In this document: piece by piece, positions 31,891 through 39,763 of the stretch
How the letters are laid out: every line of letters begins with the position of its first letter
How positions within the stretch are numbered: position 1 is the stretch's first letter
Assembly (NCBI GenBank): GCA_037443785.1
Contig: JBBINR010000008.1
Coordinates: forward strand, 1-64,000
DNA: 64,000 bases
Direction: 5' to 3'
Origin: JAQUOA01 sp037443785
GTDB lineage: Bacteria > Bacteroidota > Ignavibacteria > UBA10030 > UBA8401
Notes under the pieces: model-generated
What the model saw: the letters and a program-made list of their open reading frames with translations, nothing else
The model's database searches: none
What the model was told of the DNA's origin: nothing
Program-made: the position numbers and the translations under genes

Positions 31891-34305
31891 TTATTCATCC
31901 TGGTCATTTACTTTGATAAAAGCTGCCCGTTTTATTGAAGGAAATGGACTATTTACTCCTTTAATAGCCGCCCAAAGAACCTTATTGAATTCTTCATCGG
32001 GAGCACGATCTTCCAATGTAAAATCAAACTCTTCGCTTTTGCGTGACCATTCATTTGATGCAATATTGATTTCATTGAGATCGATTTGAGCCGGCCGCAG
32101 CAAAAACGGTGTTAAAGTTGGTGAAGAAGAAAAACATCTCCACATCGGAGTTGCTGATGCATCATATTGGCTCATCGGCGGCAGACCAAGAATTAATTCA
32201 ATCGTGCGTAATAACGATGACGTCGAATACATTGTGTGATCGACAAATTTTCTTTTTACCAATCCGCCGGCAAGATAGGCGGTGCTTCGATGTGCATCAA
32301 CGTGGTCGGGTCCGTTTTGTGCATCATCTTCGAGAATAAATACGACACTTTCGTTCCAAATAGGACTGTGGCTGAGATAATCCACAAAAAGTCCGACAGC
32401 AAGATCGTTATCCGCAACTGCGGCAAATGGTGTTGGACGGCCTTGTTTTGATCCTTCTGTATGATCATTAATAAATCGCAGTGTACTCAATTGTGGAACC
32501 GATCCTGCAGCAAGCAATGAATCGAATTCTTTTTTCCATTGAGAAAATCGCGTTGTGTCGCGTACGGTTTGATCCCAACTTGTAAAATACGGACACACAT
32601 GTCCATCGAGTACCGGAATATTTGCTTTTGCGTCATCAGCAAATTCTCCATATGTCCGGTACGTTACATTGTAACGCTTGCACATATCCCAGATAAATCC
32701 ATTTTTATTATTTGCAATTGCACGTGTACCTTCGGCATCATATCCACCTCCGCGTCCACCGTAACTTGTCGGCCATGTTTTTTCTAAGTAGTCCGTTGCA
32801 TAGGCACCCATACTCCAATTGTGTCCATCCGCACTCACTTCGGCATCAACATAAAAATTATCAAGAAGAACGAATTCTGTTGCAAGTGCATGTTGGTTTG
32901 GGGTAACATTTTCTCCAAACAACACCAAACTTGTATCGCCGTTTCCTTCCCGTATATCGCCAAGCACTTGGTCGTACGTTCTGTTTTCCTTAATGATGTA
33001 GAAAACATGCTTAATGGGAGATGCATCGCCAACTTTTCGCGGAATTGGATTCCCCTCTTCTCCTTTCGCAATTGTTTCCTGTTCTTTATGATACGGTGTA
33101 TTGCGGTACACCGCTTCAGAAAATATACTAAGTTGTTTTTCATCGGGAACTGGAATAATACTCAGAGTTCCTTTAAACAATCCGCCTATATATTGCACTT
33201 TTATTTGCTTCGTACTATCACCATGTTGATAGGCAACCTTTTGAGTTTTTTTCGACGGATTTGGTCCGTACGGATTTGCCTGTGAAGAAAATCCTTTTCC
33301 GTTGGCAACAAAAATTGTTTTTCCCACAACACGAACACACGTCGGATACCACCCTGTTGGAATATATCCTTTACTTTTGCTCAATCCGGGGTTGTGAACA
33401 TCGAACGCTGCTAAACAATTGTTATCGGCATTCGCTACATATAAGATGTTGTTTTCTTCGTTCAATGCAACGCTGTTGGTTGTAGAACCGCTCGGTGCAT
33501 TTGCGTAGAGCGCGGCATTTAAAACTTCAATTACTTTTTTTTGCTGTAGGTCAACAACTGAAACTGTATTGTCGTTTGCATTAGCTACAAAAAGAAATTT
33601 TCCAGATTTCGCGATGCAAATATCATTTGGATTGCTTCCAACTGATATTGAATCGGTGAAAATTTGCTTTTCTGTGCTAAATACTTTAACAACACCGCTT
33701 CCCCAACACGAGACATACAAATTGCGTTTATCCGGCGATAGAAGACAGGTGTACCCTTCTGCGTTCAAAGGAAATATTCCCGTCACTGATTTTGACTCTA
33801 TGTTAATAGTATAGAGTGAATTGTTTTCTTTCGTAACCACATAAAGAGTGTGATTATTATCGTTAACTGCGATTCCTGAAGGCGAGATCTTTTCGGGCCA
33901 GGGCTTACCCAAAATAAACGTATCCTGAAGTGACAGTTTGTTATTAATAATTTTGTACCGTAGAATCCAATTGTCATTTCCACCAGATGCGTAAAGATTT
34001 TTCTCATCACCACTAAACGTAAGTCCAACCCAAGCTTTTGCTATAACCGTCGAATCAAGAATCTTTTTTGCATTCGCATCAATCAACTGAATTGTTTGCA
34101 CGCTCTGCCCATTGTTTGCAACAGCAAGATATTTTTGCGAAGGAGACACGGCTACGTTCAAAGGCAAATCTCCTAATGGCAACGATTTTCCAATTGGGGT
34201 AACACTCCATCCGTTAGGCAAAAGAATTCTATGCGAATCAATTTCTTTCAATGATTGAGAAAAGAGAGTTGAAATGAATAGAAATATAATCAATACATGC
34301 TTCAT
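31891..34305 (-). CDS. YncE-like beta-propeller fused to alkaline-phosphatase-superfamily phosphoesterase
   Basis: An 804-residue exported protein (signal MKHVLIIFLFISTLFSQ). Residues about 40-370 hold repeats of the YVTN type (KYLAVANNGQSVQTIQLID, KSGKFLFVANANDNTVSVVD, NNILYVANADNNCLAAFDV) that fold as a seven-blade propeller. The rest is a phosphoesterase domain of the phospholipase C/alkaline phosphatase superfamily, with HVFYIIKENRTYDQVLGD, DAEVSADGHNWSMGA and FILEDDAQNGPDHVDAHRST for metal and substrate binding. The two-part fusion recurs in many bacteria. Substrate unknown; periplasmic or surface. Lacks a T9SS tail. Confidence 0.8.
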   Translation of the reverse strand: MKHVLIIFLFISTLFSQSLKEIDSHRILLPNGWSVTPIGKSLPLGDLPLNVAVSPSQKYLAVANNGQSVQTIQLIDANAKKILDSTVIAKAWVGLTFSGDEKNLYASGGNDNWILRYKIINNKLSLQDTFILGKPWPEKISPSGIAVNDNNHTLYVVTKENNSLYTINIESKSVTGIFPLNAEGYTCLLSPDKRNLYVSCWGSGVVKVFSTEKQIFTDSISVGSNPNDICIAKSGKFLFVANANDNTVSVVDLQQKKVIEVLNAALYANAPSGSTTNSVALNEENNILYVANADNNCLAAFDVHNPGLSKSKGYIPTGWYPTCVRVVGKTIFVANGKGFSSQANPYGPNPSKKTQKVAYQHGDSTKQIKVQYIGGLFKGTLSIIPVPDEKQLSIFSEAVYRNTPYHKEQETIAKGEEGNPIPRKVGDASPIKHVFYIIKENRTYDQVLGDIREGNGDTSLVLFGENVTPNQHALATEFVLLDNFYVDAEVSADGHNWSMGAYATDYLEKTWPTSYGGRGGGYDAEGTRAIANNKNGFIWDMCKRYNVTYRTYGEFADDAKANIPVLDGHVCPYFTSWDQTVRDTTRFSQWKKEFDSLLAAGSVPQLSTLRFINDHTEGSKQGRPTPFAAVADNDLAVGLFVDYLSHSPIWNESVVFILEDDAQNGPDHVDAHRSTAYLAGGLVKRKFVDHTMYSTSSLLRTIELILGLPPMSQYDASATPMWRCFSSSPTLTPFLLRPAQIDLNEINIASNEWSRKSEEFDFTLEDRAPDEEFNKVLWAAIKGVNSPFPSIKRAAFIKVNDQDE

Positions 34306-34388
34306 GGGATTTTCTTTCGTTAATCGTTAAGTGTGGGAGTTTTATCTAAATAAATAACAATTCAGAGTTGATAAAAATATTTCGTTAC

Positions 34389-35345
34389 TTAAATGATGTG
34401 ATACTCTTTTCCGTCTATCGCTGCTCGGACAAACCCATCAGCGTGTTTCAATCGGGTAACTGCGTCTTCGTAGTTTACATTAGCTTTAATCATAACTAAA
34501 GCCGTCTTTACATGTCCTTTTGCTTCAGTAAGATATTTTTCTGCTTCATCATAATTTACACCAGTAATGGTCATCACAATTCGTTTCGCACGTTCCACTA
34601 ATTTTTTGTTCGTCATCTGTAAATCGATCATCATGTTCTCATAAATCTTACCGAGACGAATCATTGCTGTAGTGGTAATCATGTTCAAAATCAATTTCTG
34701 CGCAGTGCCGCTTTTCATTCTTGTAGATCCCATAATAACTTCTGGACCAACTTCAGCGCAAATTGCCACATCGAGAGATTTTGCTAAATGACTATATTCG
34801 GGAAGTTCTAAATTTTTTCTTGGGTTCGTGGTCACGTATAGTGTTTTCGCCCCCAGTTCTTTCGCGCGCTTCACTGCACCAATCACATACGGTGTTCTCA
34901 TGCTCGCCGCAATTCCACAAACGATATCGTTGCTTCCAACTTTCTTTAAATCAATATCACGCGCACCATTTTCAGGATTATCTTCCGCTCCTTCAACAGC
35001 GCGGAACATTGCTCCTTCACCTCCTGCAATTAGCCCTTGAACCATGTCAAATGATACTCCGAATGTCGGCGGACATTCCGATGCATCTACGACACCAACT
35101 CTTCCGCTGGTACCAGCGCCCACGTAAATTAAACGTCCGCCATTGACAAATCCTTGGACAACTAAATTCACGGCCTCGGCAATAAATGGAATTTCTTTTT
35201 CAACTGCGGTGGCAATTTTTTTGTCTTCATTATTGATGATGGTGAGAATTTCTGAAACAGAGTGAGCATCAATGTCCATTGAATTAGGATTGCGTTGCTC
35301 TGTTGAAAGTTTTTGTAATTGATGAAAGAGTTCTTTTTTATCCAC
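34389..35345 (-). CDS. murQ: N-acetylmuramic acid 6-phosphate etherase
   Basis: A 318-residue SIS-fold enzyme. Motifs are GRLIYVGAGTSGRVGVVDASECPPTFG split over two strands, GGEGAMFRAVEGAEDNPENGARD, and EVGPEVIMGSTRMKSGTAQK. It cleaves the lactyl ether of MurNAc-6-phosphate to GlcNAc-6-phosphate and D-lactate in cell-wall recycling. It starts nine bases after rsmG, so it may be cotranscribed with the mnmE-mnmG-rsmG set. No MurNAc kinase or anhydroMurNAc gene is adjacent. Confidence 0.95.
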   Translation of the reverse strand: MDKKELFHQLQKLSTEQRNPNSMDIDAHSVSEILTIINNEDKKIATAVEKEIPFIAEAVNLVVQGFVNGGRLIYVGAGTSGRVGVVDASECPPTFGVSFDMVQGLIAGGEGAMFRAVEGAEDNPENGARDIDLKKVGSNDIVCGIAASMRTPYVIGAVKRAKELGAKTLYVTTNPRKNLELPEYSHLAKSLDVAICAEVGPEVIMGSTRMKSGTAQKLILNMITTTAMIRLGKIYENMMIDLQMTNKKLVERAKRIVMTITGVNYDEAEKYLTEAKGHVKTALVMIKANVNYEDAVTRLKHADGFVRAAIDGKEYHII

Positions 35346-35354
35346 GTGAATCCT

Positions 35355-36062
35355 TTACTTGAACGTTGCAATAACAAGTTTTTTATCGAGATTTTCAAAT
35401 TCTTCACTGCCTGGGAAAATCAATGGAATACTTTGTAATTGAATTTCAGGAAAATCTCTGTGTGCAATTTTTTCTTCTTCTTCGATTTCCATCCCTTTGA
35501 ATGTAATTAAGGATGGAATTGGTGCGGTTAGGCTGTTGGCTTTGAAATTTACATCAGATTTTTTTTTAAGAAATGGTGTCCCCCAAACTAAAAGATTTGA
35601 GAGATTGCTCACGGAGCGTGCGACAATAACGTCAAACGAATGTTTTAGAGGATTTTTCCTATTTAGGACTTCAGCTCGCCCCCATATCGTTTTTGCATTT
35701 TTTAAAGCAAGCGAGTCCAGCATTGATTGAACGGCATTTATTTTCTTTTGTGTTGAATCTAAAAGATGAAATGAGCATTCGGGAAGCATAATGCTTAACG
35801 GAATTCCTGGAAAACCACCCCCAGTTCCAAGGTCAAGAATCTTTAGATTCGATTCAAAGGAAAGTTTAAACAATATGGAAAGAGATAGCGCAATGTGGTT
35901 TTTCCACAGGAATTCTTCATTTTTTCGAGATACAAGATTGATCTTCTTATTCCATTCCAATAAAAGATTTTTGTAGGAAGTCAGTTGATGAATTTTTATA
36001 TCCGTTATGATAACATTATTTTTTTTACATAACGTATACAGCCAGAGTTCTTCGTCGGTCAC
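35355..36062 (-). CDS. rsmG: 16S rRNA (guanine527-N7) methyltransferase
   Basis: A 235-residue GidB enzyme with a GTG start at 36062. The SAM-binding block is ILDLGTGGGFPGIPLSIM followed by LLDSTQKKINAVQSM; VIVARSVSNLSNLL is the substrate side. It methylates G527 of 16S rRNA. It follows mnmG, as in most bacteria, and the 6-base gap plus the end of mnmG is occupied by a parS-like site. Confidence 0.95.
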   Translation of the reverse strand: MTDEELWLYTLCKKNNVIITDIKIHQLTSYKNLLLEWNKKINLVSRKNEEFLWKNHIALSLSILFKLSFESNLKILDLGTGGGFPGIPLSIMLPECSFHLLDSTQKKINAVQSMLDSLALKNAKTIWGRAEVLNRKNPLKHSFDVIVARSVSNLSNLLVWGTPFLKKKSDVNFKANSLTAPIPSLITFKGMEIEEEEKIAHRDFPEIQLQSIPLIFPGSEEFENLDKKLVIATFK

Positions 36063-36065
36063 TTG

Positions 36066-36079
36066 GTTTCACGTGGAAC
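36066..36079. other. parS-like centromere site GTTTCACGTGGAAC (copy 1)
   Basis: GTTTCACGTGGAAC differs at one position from the classic parS core GTTTCACGTGAAAC and is a hybrid with the pseudomonad form GTTCCACGTGGAAC. It lies across the stop codon of mnmG and the gap to rsmG. The identical 14-mer occurs again at 37971. ParB would bind it for chromosome segregation. Confidence 0.8.
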
Positions 36080-37967
36080 GTGTCTCTATATGGTGTTTGA
36101 GAAAAATGCTGAGCACAGAAACATCCGCGTTGGTTACACCTGCAATTCGTGACGCTTGACCAATGGAACGCGGTCGAATACGATGCAGTTTTTCCTTGCC
36201 TTCTGCACTCAGTGATGAAATTTTCGTGTAATCAAAATTTTCAGGAATTGCATATTCTTCAAATTTGGCAAATCGCTGTACCTGTTCATTTTGTCGTTGA
36301 ATATATCCTTCGTACTTAACATCAATTTCAATTTGCTGCTTTGTATTTTTGCTTTGAAGAAATAATTTTATTCGTTGATCATCAACAAGTTCAGAAAGAT
36401 CGTCAGCAGAAATATTCGTACGGCGCAAAATTTTTGTCAGCATTTCGTTTTCTGCGAGCGGAGATTCATTTCTCTTTTCAAGCAACGGATTTACTTTTGC
36501 AGGAGAAATTGTTGTTGAAGAAAGATATTGAATTGTTTTTTTTATCATCTCTTCTTTTTCATTCAAACGATCAATCATTTCTTTTTCGATGAGTCCAACA
36601 TCAAATCCTTTTCTCATCAATCTTCTATCGGCATTATCTTGGCGTAGTAATAACCGGTATTCTGCGCGCGACGTAAACATACGATATGGCTCATCTGATG
36701 ATTTATTAATAAGATCATCAATCATTACACCAATATATCCTTCGCTTCTGTTTAGAATCAAGGAATCTTTTTTTTGCACTTTCAATCCAGCATTGATTCC
36801 TGCTATTAATCCTTGACCAGCAGCTTCTTCATATCCGGACGTTCCATTTATTTGGCCTGCAAAAAAAAGACCTGAGATTTTTTTTGTTTCGAGTGTATGT
36901 TGAAGTTGATGTGAAGGAAAATAATCATATTCAACTGCATACCCCGGTCGAATCATTTTTACATTTTCAAGTCCTGCGATTGATTTCAATCCCTCGTATT
37001 GAATTTCTTCAGGAAGACTTGTAGAGAACCCGTTCACGTAAACAACATTTGTATCATATCCTTCTGGTTCAAGAAAAATTTGATGTCTTTCACGATCAGA
37101 AAACCGAAAAATTTTATCTTCGATTGAAGGACAATATCGCGGACCAATCCCTTTTATTCTTCCGGTGAACATCGGAGATCGATCAAATCCCTTTTCTAAA
37201 ATTTTATGTGTTGCGAGATTTGTATACGTAAGGTACATCGGAATCAGACGATTAGTAATCTTTTCTGTCTGATATGAAAATGGAATTGGCGGATCGTCGC
37301 TTCCCTGAATTTCTGTTTTTGAAAGATCAATGCTGCTAAAATCAATTCGTGGAGGTGTTCCTGTTTTTAATCGTCCTGATATAAATCCTAACCGTTTCAA
37401 GGATTCCGTCACTCCTCTCGCTGGAGCTTCTCCAAATCTTCCACCATCACGATGTTGTTCGCCGGTATGCATTAGCCCATTTAAAAAAGTTCCAGCACAA
37501 AGAATCAATGCATTGCAAAGAATATCGTTGCCAAGAAAAGTTCTTATTCCTTTGATAGAATTATTTTCAACAAAGATCTCTGCAACCGAATCTTCCAATA
37601 CATCGAGGTATTCTTGGTTCATTACTCGATATTGAGCCTCGCGAGAATACCACTCTCTATCATTTTGAGATCGTGGCGACCAGACGGCTGGACCTTTTGA
37701 AGTATTAAGCATCTTAAATTGAATGCCAGTTGAATCGGCTATCTTTCCCATTTCACCACCAAGCGCATCAATCTCTCGAACAAGATGTCCTTTAGCAGTC
37801 CCGCCAATTGCAGGGTTACAGGACATTCTTCCTATTGCATTGGATTTTAGAGAAATCAATAGGGTCGCACATTTCATTCGGGAGGTAGCCAAAGAGGCCT
37901 CTATTCCGGCGTGCCCACCACCAACAACAATAACGTCATATCTTGATTTTGGAATTTTAACAAGCAT
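36069..37967 (-). CDS. mnmG: tRNA uridine-5-carboxymethylaminomethyl modification enzyme MnmG
   Basis: A 632-residue GidA protein. The N-terminal FAD site is VIVVGGGHAGIEASLATSRM, then MSCNPAIGGTAKGHLVREID, CAGTFLNGLMH and ARGVTESLKRLGF. The C-terminal domain for MnmE binding includes RIRPRSIGQASRIAGVTNAD. With MnmE it forms cmnm5 or nm5 at U34 of tRNAs. It lies between mnmE and rsmG, with both gaps carrying parS-like sites. Confidence 0.97.
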   Translation of the reverse strand: MLVKIPKSRYDVIVVGGGHAGIEASLATSRMKCATLLISLKSNAIGRMSCNPAIGGTAKGHLVREIDALGGEMGKIADSTGIQFKMLNTSKGPAVWSPRSQNDREWYSREAQYRVMNQEYLDVLEDSVAEIFVENNSIKGIRTFLGNDILCNALILCAGTFLNGLMHTGEQHRDGGRFGEAPARGVTESLKRLGFISGRLKTGTPPRIDFSSIDLSKTEIQGSDDPPIPFSYQTEKITNRLIPMYLTYTNLATHKILEKGFDRSPMFTGRIKGIGPRYCPSIEDKIFRFSDRERHQIFLEPEGYDTNVVYVNGFSTSLPEEIQYEGLKSIAGLENVKMIRPGYAVEYDYFPSHQLQHTLETKKISGLFFAGQINGTSGYEEAAGQGLIAGINAGLKVQKKDSLILNRSEGYIGVMIDDLINKSSDEPYRMFTSRAEYRLLLRQDNADRRLMRKGFDVGLIEKEMIDRLNEKEEMIKKTIQYLSSTTISPAKVNPLLEKRNESPLAENEMLTKILRRTNISADDLSELVDDQRIKLFLQSKNTKQQIEIDVKYEGYIQRQNEQVQRFAKFEEYAIPENFDYTKISSLSAEGKEKLHRIRPRSIGQASRIAGVTNADVSVLSIFLKHHIETRST

Positions 37968-37970
37968 AAT

Positions 37971-37984
37971 GTTTCACGTGGAAC
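37971..37984. other. parS-like centromere site GTTTCACGTGGAAC (copy 2)
   Basis: Identical to the site at 36066. With the preceding T it reads TGTTTCACGTGGAACC, two mismatches from TGTTTCACGTGAAACA. It fills the 18-base gap between mnmE and mnmG, so it is not selected as coding sequence. Confidence 0.85.
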
Positions 37985-37985
37985 C

Positions 37986-39377
37986 CTATTTTCCAATACA
38001 AAATTTTGAAAAAATGTTATTAAGAATATCATCCGGAGTTGTTATACCGATTATCTCTCCAAGATAATCGATAGCTCTTTGCAGATCAACCGCAACAAAA
38101 TCGTCACTCATTCTACTTTTAAGAGATTTAATGGCCATTTCAATTCCACTCAACGCATTCTCAAAAGCAATCTTATGGCGCAAATTATTTACAATAATAG
38201 ATTGCTCTGAAGAATCATAATTTGGGATTGCAATATCTTTAAGAAGCCGCTTTAAATTTTCTATTCCTTCACCTGTTTTACAAGAAATTTCAACTTTGGG
38301 AAATATAATTTTTTCAATTGATTTATCAAGCTCGACCGATTTAATGTCTGACTTGTTAAGAATGTATATTTTCTGGGCATCTATTGGCAATAAATTTTGA
38401 ACACGCTTATACAAACCCATATCTTCGTCTGAGACTCGAATTGATGAATCTATAAGGACAGCCACTATATCCGATGATTGAACTGCGGTAGAAGTTCTCT
38501 TAATTCCCTCCTGTTCAATAACGTCTCCAGATTCCCGAAGACCAGCCGTATCCGTGAAAATAAATTCAAAGCCATCAATGATTACAACCTCTTCAATTGT
38601 ATCTCTAGTTGTTCCGGGAATATGACTCACAATGGCTCTTTCTTCCTCAAGTAAAATATTCATAAGACTTGATTTACCCGCGTTAGGCTTGCCAACAAGA
38701 GATACTTTTATTCCTTCTCTCATTCGTTTTCCATTTGAATACGTTTGGAGAAGATTTTTAATTTTTTTTGAAAGTGAATCCAGATTTTCAACAACAACGT
38801 CTTTATCGGCTAACTCAATTCCCTCTTGAGAAAAATCCAGCTCAAGTTCTAATAATGAACAGATATCCAAAATTTCCTCACGAAGATGCTGAGTATATTT
38901 TGAAAGCTTTCCGTTTAATTGTTCGATTGAAGTCTTATGAGCTTTTTCAGACTTTGAATGGATTAAATCGGCAACAGCTTCTGCCTGGGTTAAATCTAAC
39001 TTTCCATTAAGAAATGCACGCAGCGTAAACTCGCCGGGCTCAGCAGGCCTAATTCCAAATCCAAAGAGAATATCTAAAATTTTTTGTGAAACATAATAGC
39101 CACCATGGCAGCTAATTTCACAAACGTCATCTCCAGTGTATGAATGTGGATTTCGAAAAATAGAAACCAGAACAGTGTCAATGATTTCATCATGTTGATC
39201 AATTACAGAGCCGAAATGGATTGTGTGTGTATCCGCATTTTCTAAATTTTGTTTCCCTCTAAATATTTTATTGATGACAAAAGTCGATTGTGAGCCACTT
39301 ATTCTTATAACGGATATACCACCAATTCCAACCGGAGTTGCAATTGCAGCAATTGTATCTTTTGATGTATCAATCAT
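37986..39377 (-). CDS. mnmE: tRNA modification GTPase MnmE
   Basis: A 463-residue TrmE protein. The N-terminal tetrahydrofolate-binding domain has ATPVGIGGISVIRISG; the G domain has SLVGKPNAGKSSLMNILL (P-loop), IPGTTRDTIEE, DTAGLRES and LNKSDI; and the C terminus ends FCIGK with the essential Cys. Partner of MnmG in wobble-uridine modification. The usual upstream neighbours (yidC, rnpA, rpmH) are absent; instead the strand switches here to the divergent ilv operon. Confidence 0.97.
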   Translation of the reverse strand: MIDTSKDTIAAIATPVGIGGISVIRISGSQSTFVINKIFRGKQNLENADTHTIHFGSVIDQHDEIIDTVLVSIFRNPHSYTGDDVCEISCHGGYYVSQKILDILFGFGIRPAEPGEFTLRAFLNGKLDLTQAEAVADLIHSKSEKAHKTSIEQLNGKLSKYTQHLREEILDICSLLELELDFSQEGIELADKDVVVENLDSLSKKIKNLLQTYSNGKRMREGIKVSLVGKPNAGKSSLMNILLEEERAIVSHIPGTTRDTIEEVVIIDGFEFIFTDTAGLRESGDVIEQEGIKRTSTAVQSSDIVAVLIDSSIRVSDEDMGLYKRVQNLLPIDAQKIYILNKSDIKSVELDKSIEKIIFPKVEISCKTGEGIENLKRLLKDIAIPNYDSSEQSIIVNNLRHKIAFENALSGIEMAIKSLKSRMSDDFVAVDLQRAIDYLGEIIGITTPDDILNNIFSKFCIGK

Positions 39378-39412
39378 AGGTCTAAAATTTCTATAAGGTA
39401 CAAAAATATTCC

Positions 39413-39440
39413 TTGACTACAGAATTTTTTTTTCTATCTT
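39413..39440 (+). promoter_or_regulatory. Probable promoter of the ilv leader and operon
   Basis: TTGACT (39413) and TATCTT (39435) are 16 bases apart, about 50 bases before the leader peptide ATG. Transcription would start near 39447 and give a leader of roughly 315 nucleotides before ilvB. Confidence 0.5.
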
Positions 39441-39489
39441 ATAAGAGTGTAACCGAGTTGCACTTTCAATCGTAACAATCAAAAAAAGA

Positions 39490-39639
39490 ATGTCCGCGAA
39501 CAAACATTATACAGGAAAAACAATTACAACGCGTACACATGCGCGTGTCGTTGCTATGCCTGTATCTTCCCTTCCGGTTGTCGGCATTATTATTCTTTTG
39601 GGACTGATCCTAAATATTCTAACTCTAATTATTAGATAA
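39490..39639 (+). CDS. Leader peptide of the ilv operon (Ile/Leu/Val-rich, attenuation)
   Basis: A 49-codon frame from ATG 39490 to TAA 39637-39639. It begins MSANKHYTGK and ends VVGIIILLGLILNILTLIIR; in its last 20 residues 15 are Ile, Leu or Val, with runs of Ile and Leu codons. Position upstream of ilvB and before two overlapping hairpins is that of a classical attenuator leader (compare IvbL upstream of E. coli ilvBN). Shortage of charged branched-chain tRNAs would stall ribosomes in the second half and let the antiterminator form. No strong Shine-Dalgarno site is visible, and too short to be found by length-filtered gene calling. Confidence 0.75.
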   Translation: MSANKHYTGKTITTRTHARVVAMPVSSLPVVGIIILLGLILNILTLIIR

Positions 39640-39650
39640 TAGAATATCCA

Positions 39651-39740
39651 AGGTTACCCCAAAAAACTTCCAACAAACTCTTCAACGTAGGCACGGAAAA
39701 ATAAATTCAGGGTGTAACCTCTGGAAAAGAGGTTTTCATT
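39651..39740 (+). promoter_or_regulatory. ilv attenuator: antiterminator and terminator hairpins
   Basis: AGGTTACCCC (39651-39660) can pair with GGGTGTAACCT (39710-39720). The same AACCTCT (39716-39722) can instead pair with AGAGGTT (39728-39734) across a 5-base loop, followed by the U-rich TTCATTATTATTTATTTTT. The two structures share 39716-39720 and so exclude each other. Confidence 0.65.
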
Positions 39741-39763
39741 ATTATTTATTTTTAAGGTGCTCT

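Larger units (their letters stand above)
39378..39763. other. Divergent intergenic region with ilv leader
   Basis: 386 bases between divergently transcribed mnmE and ilvB. It holds a sigma-70 type promoter for the plus strand, a 49-codon leader peptide, and antiterminator/terminator hairpins, all described separately. I see no clear DnaA boxes. Confidence 0.7.

Noticed and set aside
39378..39763. Replication origin in the divergent mnmE/ilvB gap
   Set aside because: Only one weak TTATACAGG-like match to a DnaA box and no A/T-rich iterons; the space is fully explained by the ilv promoter and attenuator.
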